64,000 nt of DNA from assembly GCA_028641055.1 (NCBI GenBank), contig CM054058.1, positions 241,228,187 through 241,292,186 of the forward strand, read 5' to 3'. This stretch comes from Alopecurus myosuroides. Its lineage: Eukaryota > Streptophyta > Magnoliopsida > Poales > Poaceae. The position numbers were made by a program, and so were the translations under genes. Below the pieces are notes generated by a model that did no database searches, was not told the origin of the DNA, and saw only the letters and a program-made list of their open reading frames with translations. This document shows, one piece after another, positions 20,790 to 31,060 of the stretch (positions are counted from its first letter, which is position 1; the number at the start of each line of letters is the position of its first letter).

Positions 20790-21788
20790 TCAAACCCCGA
20801 ATCTTGGTTCATCAAGGGCCTTCGTGAAGATATCCGCGAGTTGATCCTTGGTCGCAACATAGGAGAGGTCAATATCACCCTTCTCAACATGATCCCGAAT
20901 AAAGTGATGCCGTATCTCAATGTGCTTCGTCTTGGAGTGAAGAACGGGATTGTAGGCGATCTTGATGGCACTCTCATTGTCGCACAAGAGAGGAACGTTG
21001 TCGAAGATGATGCCATAATCTCTCAATGTTTGCCGCATCCAAAGTAATTGAGCACAACAACTCGCCGCGGAGATGTATTCGGCCTCAGTGGTGGAGAGTG
21101 CAATGCAGTTTTGCTTCTTGGAAGACCAACATACCAATGAGCGGCCAAGAAATTGACAACTTCCAGATGTAGATTTCCTATCCGTCTTCTCTCCCGCATA
21201 GTCCGCATCCGAATACCCAATGAGCTGAAAGCTTGAACCCTTGGGATACCAAAGACCAAAGTTTGGGGTATGAACTAAATATCGAAAGATACGCTTAACC
21301 GCTTCAAAATGACTTTGTCTCGGGGAGGCTTGAAACCTTGCACATTTACCAACGCTATACATAATATCGGGTCTAGATGCACAAAGGTAGAGCAAAGAGC
21401 CAATCATGGAGCGGTATACCTTTTGATCTACCTCTTTACCATTCGGGTCGGGTTTCAAGTCAATAGTCGTGGACATGGGAGTCTTCATAGGTTTGGCATC
21501 GTGCATGTTGAAGCGCTTGAGCATGTCTTGAGTATACTTGGCTTGCTTGATGAATGTGCCTTCGGGATGTTGCTTGATCTCAAAGCCAAGAAAATACTCC
21601 AATTCTCCCATCATTGACATCTCGAATTTATCCGTCATAAGCTTGCAAAACTCATCATTGAATGCGACGTTAGTAGAACCAAAGATGATATCATCCACAT
21701 AGAGTTGGCATATGAACAAGTCACCTCCAACCTTTTTGGTGAAAAGGGTGGGATCGATTAAACCAACATTGAACCCACGATCTACCAA
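20790..21788 (-). CDS. E5 pol: reverse transcriptase C-terminal part and RNase H
   Basis: 332 codons. The N-terminal part carries the copia RT catalytic motif YVDDIIFGSTN near residues 29-39, followed by LEYFLGFEIKQ and the thumb region. RNase H follows with SDADYAGEKTDRKSTSG, STTEAEYISA and CDNESAIKIAYNPVLHSKTKHIEI, all in the normal order, ending FTKALDE. All acidic catalytic residues of the RNase H (D in SDAD, E in TEAEY, D in CDN) are present. The frame is separated from the upstream RT segment by a shift near 21815, so the displayed start is not a true start. Confidence 0.9.
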   Translation of the reverse strand: MVDRGFNVGLIDPTLFTKKVGGDLFICQLYVDDIIFGSTNVAFNDEFCKLMTDKFEMSMMGELEYFLGFEIKQHPEGTFIKQAKYTQDMLKRFNMHDAKPMKTPMSTTIDLKPDPNGKEVDQKVYRSMIGSLLYLCASRPDIMYSVGKCARFQASPRQSHFEAVKRIFRYLVHTPNFGLWYPKGSSFQLIGYSDADYAGEKTDRKSTSGSCQFLGRSLVCWSSKKQNCIALSTTEAEYISAASCCAQLLWMRQTLRDYGIIFDNVPLLCDNESAIKIAYNPVLHSKTKHIEIRHHFIRDHVEKGDIDLSYVATKDQLADIFTKALDEPRFGV

Positions 21789-21795
21789 AAACTCT

Positions 21796-22710
21796 TTAAG
21801 GTGCTCGTACCACGCACGTGAGCTTGTTTAAGCCCATATAGCGCCTTATCGAGTTTGTAGACATGATCAGGGTGGTTGGGATCTTCGAAACCCGAGGTTG
21901 CTTGACATAAACCAACTCGTGGATGGGACCATTCAAAAATGCACTTTTAACATCCATTTGTTGCAATTTAAAGTTGTGATGAGAGGCATATGCAAGTAAG
22001 ATGCGAATAGATTCAAGACGAGCAACGGGAGCGAATGTTTCACCGAAATCGACACCTTCGACTTGAGAGAAACCTTGAGCAACCAATCTAGCCTTGTTGC
22101 GGATGACGATGCCGTCCTTGTCTTGTTTGTTCTTGAAGATCCACTTAGTGCCGATGACGTTCTTGCAATCTTTGGGCCTTGGCACCAATTTCCACACCTT
22201 GTTGCGCTCGAAATTGTTGAGTTCTTCGTGCATAGCTTCAAGCCAATCTTGATCTTCAAGAGCTTCATAGACCTTCTTTGGCTCAATGTGAGAGACGAAT
22301 GCATGCGCTTTGCTAAAATCCGCTAGTTGCCTCCTTGTGACGACCCTTCCACGAACTTGTCCAAGAATCATGTCCTCCGTGTGACCGGCACGAGCAAGAT
22401 TATCTAGTCTTCTCTTTGCCCTACGAGCTAGCATCTCCTCCAAAGTTTCCTTGGATAGTACTTGATCATCACCTTCATCATCGGAGACATGACCACCTTG
22501 ATCTTGATCATCAACAGGAGGTGGATCCCTTATGTTCCGAGTTGTATCATCACCATGTGTATCTTGTTCCTCATTGTGAGCTTGACCTTCATCATGAGCT
22601 TGACCTTGATTGTTAGCTTGGCCTTGTGGTGAAGCGTGAGGGCTTGGTGCATCTTGTTGGGTAGCTTGGTTATCAATGATGTAGTCAATGGCTCCACTTG
22701 AGTGGGGCAT
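21796..22710 (-). pseudogene. E5 pol: integrase C-terminus to RT fingers
   Basis: A frame of about 304 codons. It begins in a Gln/His/Asn-rich linker with imperfect [15 protein letters not shown] repeats between integrase and RT, then enters [62 protein letters not shown] and [13 protein letters not shown], where the DV(K)SAFL aspartate is catalytic. The expected VYVKQPPGF region is broken by a one-base loss near 21895, and RT resumes in other frames until 21788. The product is therefore a truncated RT. Confidence 0.85.
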
Positions 22711-23213
22711 AGTCCTTCTCCCTCCGTCATCCGGTAACCCTCAATGGGGATTATTTCACCAATCCCCATTCTTCTTATGACGATGGGAGGAATTGCATCT
22801 CCTACAATACCATGATTTATACGGCCCCCTTGGGACCCATTATCCTCATCAAATACCACGTCTATAGCTTCTTCAACTTGTCCGGTGGACTTGTTATAGA
22901 CTCTATAAGCATGAGCGTTTGAGGCATAGCCAACAAAGATACCCTCATAGGATTTAGTCTCGAACTTTGACAAGCGTTTCCCTCTCTTGTGAATGAAGCA
23001 TTTGCATCCAAAGACCTTGAAGTATGAAACGTCCGGCTTCTTTCCCGTGAGAATCTCATACGGGGTCTTGTTCAAGATCTTGCGGAGATATAATCGGTTG
23101 CTAGCGTGACAAGCGGTGGAGACGGCCTCGGCCCAAAAATTATAAGGAGAAGAGAACTCCGCAATCATGGTTCGAGACGCATCCATAAGAGTCCGATTCT
23201 TTCTCTCCGCCAC
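22690..23213 (-). pseudogene. E5 pol: integrase C-terminal half
   Basis: It starts in AERKNRTLMDASRTM, the E-containing end of the integrase DDE core, and continues through the copia-specific region NKTPYEILTGKKPDVSYFKVF, GCKCFIHKRG, FVGYASNAHAYRVY. It is out of frame with the preceding integrase segment: a one-base deletion near 23233 disrupts the Y-T-P-Q-Q-N-G-V-A-E tract. Past about 22690 this frame leaves the coding path and runs to a spurious stop at 22530. Confidence 0.85.
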
Positions 23214-23944
23214 ACCATTTTGTTGAGGAGTGTAGGGAGTGAATATTGATGAGCAATGCCTTCCTCACTAAGAAATCCCTCTACGGTGTAGTTCTTGAAC
23301 TCGGAGCCATTATCACTTCGGATAGCCATGATGCTTGTATTATGTTGTATTTCCACCAAAGTGATGAACTCGATGACCCGCTTTTGAGTCTCACTATTTC
23401 TCTTGAAGAAGTACACCCAACAATATCGTGAGTAATCATCCACAATCACCAAGCAATACTTCTTGCCTCCAAGACTATCATATAATAGAGGACCAAAGAG
23501 TTCCAAGTGAATGAGCTCAAGGATTCTTGATGTGGTGATGTTCGTCTTGGTGGGATGTGCTTCTCCATGTTGCTTTCCTAGAACGCAAGAGCTACACACA
23601 CGATCTTTGGCAAACTTAGCATTTGTTAGTCCTAGAACGTGATTGCCACTTTGAAGGTCATGCAACGTCCTCATATTGGTGTGGGCTAACCGGCGATGCC
23701 ATAGCCAACCCACATCAACTTTAGCCATTAGGCATGTCGCGGCACACGTGTCTCCTTTGGAGAAGTCCACTACATACATGCCGTTCTCGACATGCCCAAC
23801 AAAGGCTACTTTAAGAGTCGTTTCCCAAGTGACAATCACATTCTCCTTATTAAATAAAGAGGTAAAACCACTTTTAGCAAGTTGAAGAACCGAGATGAGA
23901 TTGTAGCCAAGGGACTCAACAAGAAGAACATTCTCAATTGACAA
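23165..23944 (-). pseudogene. E5 pol: GAG-pre-integrase and integrase core
   Basis: The HHCC zinc-binding module is complete (WHRRLAHTNM...CSSCVLGKQ, residues about 82-125). The catalytic core follows: LIHLELFGPL, where the first catalytic Asp of the usual DLFGP is Glu (codon at 23501-23503), VDDYSRYCWVYF, and RSDNGSEFKN with the second Asp. After HQYS the frame goes wrong and ends in non-homologous sequence. Upstream, the frame is closed by TGA near 23973, probably a CGA to TGA change, separating it from the protease. The integrase would be inactive. Confidence 0.88.
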
Positions 23945-24125
23945 GTCATTTGAGATTGCTACCTTGCCTCATCCCAATACCTTTAGTTCAGAGTTGTCAC
24001 CAATAGTAACGCAATTGAGATGAGGTAGTGGAGGATGAATATCACTCATTGCGTCATTGCTTCCGGTCATATGTTGGGATGCACCACTATCCACCGTCCA
24101 TTTGCTCGAACCGGAAGCACTTCCC
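23945..24125 (-). pseudogene. E5 protease
   Basis: Minus strand, in the +1 frame relative to gag. It encodes GSASGSSKWTVDSGASQHM with the aspartic protease DSG triad, then TIGDNSELKVLG, the flap region of copia proteases, then TGA near 23973. The gag frame ends at 24135 a few codons before, so protease expression would need recoding, or one indel here is a mutation; in most copia elements gag and pol form a single frame. Confidence 0.75.
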
Positions 24126-24134
24126 TACAATAGA

Positions 24135-26765
24135 TTAGTTTCTTGATTTAGGGACCCATCTTTGAATGGGTCCTCTCATGTTAGCGACAAGGGTCTTGGG
24201 AACCCAAATACTCCAATGATAATCGTCACCATAAGAAGTACCAACATATTTAGCATATACATGACCATCTCTAGACTTCATAAGAACATAAGATGGATTA
24301 TATTTCCCGGCAAAGTTATTGTGAGTGGTGCTCCCCCTAGAGGTCTCACCACCCACAATGGTGTTGGTCTCCTTCCTTTTGGTCACCTCTCCCTCTTTCA
24401 CAAATCTTACTCCTTGTGAGGGGGAGGTGACTCTCTTCTTGTTCTTCTTCTTGTACTTCTTCTTTGACTTGGCTATATAGCCAAGTCCCTCCTTTCCATT
24501 GTTGGCACATTGAGAAGCAATCTCATGGGGATTCTTCTCATTTCCTACAAGATTAGTTGTACTACAAGCATTGCTAGGCAAGACATTCAAGCTAGAAGGT
24601 GAAGTGGATACAACTTGCTTGTTTGAAAGTTGGGCTAGAAGATTGTCACGAGATTTGGTTAACTTGTCATGAATTTCCTTAAGAGACATGAACTCCTTTT
24701 CAAGTTTTTCATGACGAGTGCCAAGTTCCTCGTGAGCAATTCCTAGCTTCAATTCTTCATGTTCAAGAGTTCTAATTAAAGCAAGAGATTGAGCATTTTC
24801 CTTCCTAAGCTTAGAGACACTTATGGCAAAGTTTTCTTTAAGACAAGACAATTTCTCCTCAAGTGAGGCACGAATGGAACGCTCATTATCAAGTGCTTTT
24901 TCAAGCTCTTGCTCATTGCAAGTGTGACCTCCATGGCTTTCTAAGGTCATGATGATCTCCTCCTTTTCATCAACAAGAGAGTTAGCCTCATCAAGTTGCC
25001 TCAAAAGGGAGTTCACCTTTTCCTTAGTCTCACCTTTAAGGCTAGATAGCCATATGCTTAACTCATTAGACTCACTATCCTCCTCACAAGCATTTTCAAC
25101 ACAATCCAATAACGAAGGAGGGTTAGTGACAATGGTCTTGGAGTTGGGAGAGCATACCGAAGTGGCTTTTGCCATAAGACATGTAGGTCGGGTAGCCACA
25201 TTCTCATTGGGGGATTCGAATAGGGAGATCGAAGGTGAGGATGCGGTGGCCTTGGCGATGTGAGCAACTCCAACTACCTCATCTTCTCCTTCATCTCCGG
25301 AGATGTAGGTCTCAAGAACCGCCCCTTCTTGAACGTAGAGAGCCCTTGGCACCTTCCTTGTGAAGTTCTTGTTTTGAGGAGGCTTGGTCTTGTTCTTGCG
25401 AACGAGCTTGCCTTCGTTTTCTTCTCTTGGCTCAAAGGGGCACTCCTTCACGAAGTGGTTAGCGCTACCACAATTGTAGCATGTCCTTGGTCGCTCCCCC
25501 TTCTTCTTGTAGTTCTTGTTTCGTGGAGGCCTTGGATATCCGGCCTTGTGAGCTTCCCATCTCTTCCAATATCCATGCATAGCAAGGGCAATGCACTTGT
25601 GAGATCCCGTGTAAGTATCTTCATAGTCTTCCTCATCATCATCATCTTCTTCACTTTCATCAACCCGAGCCATTGCCTTTGACTTCAATGCAAGGTTGGG
25701 AGACTTTCCTAACCCTCTAGAGCGAGCTAGAGCATCATCCGCACTCTTGTGTGAGAGAGAGATTGCGATGAACTCACTAAGAACACCAATGGAGTTGAGA
25801 GTGTTGTAGTCCGCTCTTGTCCGAATACTAGTGGCGAGATTCTTCTCGAAGGGTGTGATGGCCTTGACAAATTTCCTCTTTATCCACTCATCGGTGATCT
25901 CTTCCTTGCCAAAGTCTCTCAGTTGATTGGCGAGAGTGACAACTCTTCTATAGAGCTCTTCAGGAGTCTCATCCTCTTGCATAACGAAGTTCTCGGAGTT
26001 GTCAATGGCCACATCATACTTGGAAGACTGAATGCTAGCATTTCCTTGAAACAAGGTGTCAAGTTTGTCCCAAGCTTCCTTGGCGGTCTTGCAACCGCGG
26101 ATGTGAGTGAGATGCTCCCTTGGGAGAGCCTTCTGGATAATAACGAGAGCAGTTTTGTTGAGTTGAGATTCAACATCCTCCCTTGGAGTAAAGTTGCTTG
26201 GGTCATGAGGATGAAATCCATGGATCACGCTTCTCCACAATGCGGTACACGATCCTGAAATGTGAGATTCCATTTCAAACTTCCAAGAGGAAAATTCGTT
26301 AGTGTTAAGGATGGGTGGAACTCCAACATTAAGGATGTGTGGCATGGAAACGATTGGTTGGATAGAATCATAGTTTTGTGGTGGTGGAACTTTTGAATTG
26401 GACCCCGAACCATTAGCCGTTTGAGACTTGGAGCCACCGTCACTCTCCTTAGCTTTGGCTTTAGCCTTTTGTGCGGCTTTAGCCTTAGCTTTGGCAATGT
26501 TCTCTTTGATTTCGGAAATATCCGGATTTGTTTCCTCATCCGAACTATCCTCATCGGTGACGTGGGGAGAGTGAGACGGCCCCTTGGTTCTACCCATCAT
26601 GTTCTCCAACATCTTCTTGATGGAGGAAACCTCCGAGCCCACACTAGAGCTAACCTTGGAACATTGGGTTTGAATGGTACAAACCGTTGTCTCTAGGTTG
26701 GCTATAGTGTCGGCCATTTTGGAGAGCTCCTCCTTAGAAGATTCGGGATCATCTCCGTTGACCAT
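24135..26765 (-). CDS. E5 gag (876 aa, long SIRE/Maximus type)
   Basis: Intact frame from ATG at 26763-26765, about 40 bp past the primer site, to TAA at 24135-24137. Residues about 1-30 are helical; about 90-125 are a Lys/Ala-rich basic tract; about 150-345 form the copia gag (UBN2-type) domain (FSSWKFEMESHISG...TAKEAWDKLDTLFQG...RRVVTLANQLRDFG). A CCHC zinc knuckle CYNCGSANHFVKEC lies near 427-440. Residues about 560-710 form a long coiled coil (LRQLDEANSLVDEKEEI...EHEELKLGIAHEEL). This C-terminal extension makes gag about twice the size of ordinary copia gags and fits the SIRE/Maximus lineage. Role: capsid and RNA packaging. Confidence 0.9.
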   Translation of the reverse strand: MVNGDDPESSKEELSKMADTIANLETTVCTIQTQCSKVSSSVGSEVSSIKKMLENMMGRTKGPSHSPHVTDEDSSDEETNPDISEIKENIAKAKAKAAQKAKAKAKESDGGSKSQTANGSGSNSKVPPPQNYDSIQPIVSMPHILNVGVPPILNTNEFSSWKFEMESHISGSCTALWRSVIHGFHPHDPSNFTPREDVESQLNKTALVIIQKALPREHLTHIRGCKTAKEAWDKLDTLFQGNASIQSSKYDVAIDNSENFVMQEDETPEELYRRVVTLANQLRDFGKEEITDEWIKRKFVKAITPFEKNLATSIRTRADYNTLNSIGVLSEFIAISLSHKSADDALARSRGLGKSPNLALKSKAMARVDESEEDDDDEEDYEDTYTGSHKCIALAMHGYWKRWEAHKAGYPRPPRNKNYKKKGERPRTCYNCGSANHFVKECPFEPREENEGKLVRKNKTKPPQNKNFTRKVPRALYVQEGAVLETYISGDEGEDEVVGVAHIAKATASSPSISLFESPNENVATRPTCLMAKATSVCSPNSKTIVTNPPSLLDCVENACEEDSESNELSIWLSSLKGETKEKVNSLLRQLDEANSLVDEKEEIIMTLESHGGHTCNEQELEKALDNERSIRASLEEKLSCLKENFAISVSKLRKENAQSLALIRTLEHEELKLGIAHEELGTRHEKLEKEFMSLKEIHDKLTKSRDNLLAQLSNKQVVSTSPSSLNVLPSNACSTTNLVGNEKNPHEIASQCANNGKEGLGYIAKSKKKYKKKNKKRVTSPSQGVRFVKEGEVTKRKETNTIVGGETSRGSTTHNNFAGKYNPSYVLMKSRDGHVYAKYVGTSYGDDYHWSIWVPKTLVANMRGPIQRWVPKSRN

Positions 26766-26801
26766 GATTACTCTTAGGCGGTTAAGCCCGATAAAAGAGC
26801 C

Positions 26802-26816
26802 GAGGCTCTGATACCA
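26802..26816 (-). other. E5 primer-binding site (initiator Met tRNA type)
   Basis: Minus strand TGGTATCAGAGCCTC, two bases from the LTR end at 26819. Confidence 0.9.
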
Positions 26817-26818
26817 AT

Positions 26819-28312
26819 TGAAAGTGCAATATGGTCAACTAGAGGGGGGGTGAATAGGTGACCTACAAATTTTACTTCTTTTTCACTTTTAATGAGGGCT
26901 TTAAGAAAGTAAATGCTTGATTACCTAAATGTGCAACTAAGTGAATACCCTAGGTGGTACGGAACAAGTAGCAGCGGAAATAAAGGAACGGTACAAGATA
27001 ACAACAAGTGAAAAACACGGTGACAAGGATATGTTTCCCGTAGTTCCTTCTTAAAAGAAGTACGTCTACGTTGGAGAGGTGGGGAGCCACCTAGGCGCTC
27101 CTCAATAGCACGGATGTGCACACCTTGTTCTCCTTGAGCTTCTCTGGTGAGGGAGATTCTCGTTTCCACTATGAGGTCGACTTGAAGGCGTTGACCAAAC
27201 CTTTACAAGGGGTTGAGGCTACTCCACAAGTGAGATGGAGGCTCTCAACAATCGAAGCTTCTTGCTACAAGGTGGAAGCTACAAGCACTAGGGTTTCCCT
27301 TGGATGACAAAGCAACCAAGAGATTACAAGATCCCAAGAGTTGTGGTGTGGGTACACACGTTTTGGCTTGGTGGAAAGGTAGATCTAGTCCTCCTCCATG
27401 AGATCCTTGAAGGGCATCGAGTTTGGTTGGAGGAGGAGGGAGATCGGGGCGTTTTGAGCTCTACAACAATGGAGGAGAGAGAGGAATGGACGAGCTACCT
27501 ATCTAGAGGAAGAAGACAGCTATTTATAGGCTCCTCCAATTTCTGACCGTTGCAGTCTTGTAGGACCGGAATATTCCGGTGTAAGCACCGGAAATTTCCG
27601 GTCTGCCTGGGCCGGAATTTTGAATAGTCCGGGGGGAGGATATTTGAAATATCCGGGGGCGGAAATTTCCGCCCCAATACTCCGCCCCCTCTCTGCGCGC
27701 GGGCACCAGCTCGTTGACGAAAAATGGCTAAGGACCAGGGGCCGGATATTTGCACCGGAAATTTCCGGGGCAAATTTCCGCCCCAGCTTCTGTGCGCGGG
27801 CAGCAGCCAATTGTTGAAAAACGGCTAAGGACCAGAACGCCGGAATATTGAAATATCCGGGGGGCGGAAAATTGAAATGTCCGGGCCCGGAAATTTCCGG
27901 ACAGAATTTCCGCCCCCATCTCTGTGCGCGGGCAGCTGAGAGTGCTCCAATTTCTTCTAAGTCCCAGAGGGCCGGATTTTTGCACCGGAAATTTCCGGGG
28001 CAAATTTCCGCCCTGGCTTCTGTGCGCGGGCAGTGAAAACACTTAGTCGTTTTAGAGATGCCAGAAGAGGGCCGGAATATTCCGGTGCTGGGGCCGGATA
28101 TTCCGCCCCATAGGCACCGAAATTCCGGTGTGTATACTGAAAAATCCGGTGGCATAGAAAACAGAGTGTAGGCCTTCTCTTTGATCTTCCGTCGAGAATA
28201 TAATCAATAAGCATCTGAGATAATAGCTGCACAGACTAAAACAACATTGTTAGATAGATGATACCCGTGTTATCATCATCACCAAAATCATTAGAGGGAT
28301 CATGAGCTTTCA
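26819..28312 (-). repeat. E5 5' LTR (1494 bp)
   Basis: Pairs with 16246-17740. TATA box TATAAATA on the minus strand at 27521-27528; seven perfect GAAnnTTC dyads in the U3 cluster at 27565-28150, so the cluster is preserved in both copies. Followed by target duplication ACTAT (28313-28317). Confidence 0.95.
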
Positions 28313-28902
28313 ACTATGGCATCATTATTTTCTATAACATCAAAGGGTTAAGTTTAAACCATGGAAATAAGTGAAAGATCAACAGATAAGTCAAACTTCT
28401 CATCTCTAATGTCCATAGGAGATTTAGCAAATTCGGGATCAGGAGAAAACTTGTTTTTTCATGGAACGTTTCTCAAGCAACTTCTTAAAAGTCTCAGGAT
28501 CAGGAGCAGTTTCATATCTCATATAATCTTTAAAAAAGTCATCATCAAGTGTATAAGTTTCCTATAAAAAACACTCCTATCATTATCAGGTCGTTCAGGT
28601 GATAGTTCAGGAGTAGATAACAGTTTATCAAAAATTTCAACATGATCAATTTCTCTAGCTCTAGCAATTTGTGTGTCTAAAAAAGAACCTAGAGAAACAG
28701 AGTTATCAAGAACAGTAGAAGCATCATCAAATTCATCAGACATAGTCTCAGAATCAGCAGTAATATCACGCGAAGCATGCGAAGGAGTAACAAGCTTACT
28801 CAAAAGAGAAGGTGAATCAAGTGCAACAGCGGTGTTCAGAGTTGTACCTTTCCTTGTAGTGGAAGGTAATATAGGAAGCTTTGAATCAATAGTCTTTCCC
28901 AT
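28313..28902 (-). pseudogene. E4 Athila-like gag, N-terminal part
   Basis: ATG at 28900-28902 opens a clean frame of 127 codons (to 28519) with a Ser/Thr/Asp-rich N-terminus (MGKTIDSKLPILPS...). It ends in a frameshift: the continuation ETYTLDDDFFKDYMRYETAPDPETFKKLL is in another frame. Further breaks follow before E5. Together with 15859-16245 it reconstructs the order of a typical Athila-type gag. The region is AT-rich and decayed, older than E5. Confidence 0.7.
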
Positions 28903-28964
28903 GATAGATAATAAATTGCAGTGAACAATATAATTCTCAAGTGATCATACAAATAAAGCTATGC

Positions 28965-28982
28965 TCCACGACAACAACGCTA
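28965..28982 (-). other. E4 primer-binding site, mutated
   Basis: Minus strand TAGCGTTGTTGTCGTGGA aligns to the Athila site TGGCGCCGTTGCCGGGGA with changes mainly C-to-T or G-to-A. The intact relative is at 51989-52006. Confidence 0.65.
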
Positions 28983-28993
28983 GAAAATAGTCT

Positions 28994-29855
28994 TGATGAC
29001 CCACAAGTGTAGGGGATCGCAACAGTCTTCGAAGGTAAATATAGACCAATTTATTGATTCGACACAAGAGGAGACAAATAATATTTATAAGCCTTAACAA
29101 TTGACTTGTCAATTGAATTTCACCTGAAAAGTATCTTGCTTCACACAATTTATCACTAGCAACAGTGATATAGCAACAACAATTGTTTAATAGTAACAGT
29201 AGCAGGAAAACAGTAGTAGCAACAATAACAACAAATGAGAACGAAATAAGTAGCAGTGCTAAAAACACTGTAGGCATAGGGATGGATGTAAGGGCGTTGC
29301 ATGAATGAGATCAACCATGTAATAGAGGTAACAAAGGGCAGCACAAATATATAAGAGAGTATCCAAGTCACAAACTATCATAGGCATGTTTCCCAAGAAT
29401 TGTCGTACGTGCTTGCAATAAGAACTTGCACGACATCTTTTGTCCTACCATCCCATTGTTGCGGGGCCAAAAAGGAACTAATGGTAATTGTTCTACCAAA
29501 CACCAGAGCAAAGCATTAACATACGATGGAAACATGTAATCCTCAAATTAAAGTCCATCCCCTCCGATATCCCAACCATGTCATCTTGGGGTCTCGGGTT
29601 CCGGACAATAATAAGTGTATACAACCAGTAGATATGATCCAAAACAACAATTATATCCATGAAAACATAACATGTTTAGATCTGAAATCATGGCACTCGG
29701 GCCCTAGTGACAAGCATTAAGCACTCCAAGTTGCAACAACGATAATAAACAACCCTAGTGGATACTAGGCATAAAGCCCGAAAAATCTCGTGATCTATTA
29801 CATGATGAATCTCATCCAATCCCTACCATCCCCTCTGCCTACAGCAGGGAATTAC
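28994..29855 (-). repeat. E4 LTR, partial
   Basis: From TGATGACCCACAAG next to the primer site up to the E6 insertion. The cataagcccg..., ctctgcctacagcaggg part and the gacccacaag opening are familiar from Triticeae Athila-type LTRs. The outer end is missing; it would lie past E6 but is not found in the window. Confidence 0.65.
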
Positions 29856-30539
29856 TGACGGATAGTATGGGAACCTAGAGGGGGGTCAATAGGTGCTACG
29901 ACCAATTCTAATTATTTCTCAATTTAGGCTTGACACACAGGTAAATTCTCTAGATATGCAACTACGATGAATTTACCTATATGACAAGAACAACAATAAA
30001 CAAGATACAAACAGAAAGTAAAGGAGAGGGAATGAGGTAACCGATAACGGAAGCACGCGGAGACAAGGATGTAATCCCGAGTTCCTCCTTTAGAGGGGAG
30101 TACGTCTTGTTGGAGGGGTGTGTTTCGCCACGAAGGACTACTTAATGCCACAAAGCCATCACACTATTATCCGATGAACCTCGCCACAAAGGCCTAGTTC
30201 ACCTTCCACTATGATTCCCTTTGAGGCGGAAATCGAGTCCTTTACAATGATCTTGACACACACCCACAACCGAATTGGGGGCTCCCAGAATCACCAACAA
30301 TCAACAAGCAATGGGGTCTAGGTTTTCCACAAGGAAACGCTAGACTAGATTCCCTCAAGTTAATGGGGGGTAAATGAAGAACGACTTGGTGAAGTAGTAG
30401 ATCAGGGCCCTCTCCTTCAATCCTCCAAATATCAATGAGTATGGGTGGAGGGACAAGGAGAAATCTTGGATTTGGTGAGCTCAATAAATGTGAATTCAAT
30501 GGCTTGGATGAACTAGAGCTCTTGGGGAAGAAGGAGGGG

Positions 30540-30547
30540 TATTTATA
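30540..30547 (-). promoter_or_regulatory. E6 LTR TATA box
   Basis: Minus strand GGGTATAAATACCC, about 45 bp below the palindrome cluster, the same layout as in E5. Confidence 0.65.
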
Positions 30548-30589
30548 CCCCCTCCATAAATGTGGTCGTTGGATGCAAAAATTGGAGCA

Positions 30590-31060
30590 TGATATTCTGG
30601 TTCAAACTTGAACCGGAAATTCTGGTTAGCTTTCTTCTTCAGATATGAGATTTGGACTGCAGTTGACCAAACCGGAAATTTCGGTTTCTCCAAAATTTCC
30701 GGAACAAATTTTCAGCTGACTTTTGTGCTGAAATTATTCCAACCGGAAATTTCGGTTTGTTTAGAAATTTCCGGTTGACTCCAGAGAGATCAAACTTCAA
30801 GTCCTTAGTCGTTTTCGTGCTGAATCTTCCCCAACCGGAATATTCGGTTTTGCCCTAGAAATTTCGGGTTGAAATCTCCAGCTCACTTCTGTGGCAAACT
30901 CTGAGAAAATCTTCACAACCGGAAATTCCGGTTTGGCTCTCGAAGTTTCAAGTTGAAATATCCATCTACCTCCAATGGCTATTTTCCAGGGAAATCCTTC
31001 ACAACCAAAATTTCTGGTTGCACCAGAATTATCCGGTTGAAATATATGGTTACCTTCTGA
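30590..31060. repeat. E6 U3 palindrome cluster
   Basis: Repeated aaccggaaatttcggtt, agaaatttccggtt, aaccggaatattcggtt and aaccggaaattccggtt units. Five perfect GAAnnTTC dyads. Flanking bases are AACC/GGTT rather than the G/C-richer flanks of E5. Confidence 0.8.

Larger units (their letters stand above)
16246..28312 (-). mobile_element. E5: Maximus/SIRE-like Ty1/copia retrotransposon, 12.07 kb
   Basis: Full-length minus-strand copia: 5' LTR 26819-28312, Met-type primer site, gag 24135-26765, PR-IN-RT-RNase H 20790-24125, an extra 3' ORF (18045-19473), polypurine tract and 3' LTR 16246-17740. Target duplication ACTAT flanks it exactly (16241-16245, 28313-28317). Order IN before RT defines copia. 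Large gag with coiled coil, extra 3' ORF and long LTRs match the SIRE/Maximus lineage. LTRs are almost identical in length (1495 and 1494 bp) with few differences, so insertion is fairly recent, yet pol has several frameshifts. Confidence 0.9.

Noticed and set aside
26802..26816. tRNA-like matches at the TGGTATCAGAGC sites
   Set aside because: Only the 12-15 bases complementary to a tRNA 3' end are present; there is no cloverleaf, so these are primer sites, not tRNA genes.
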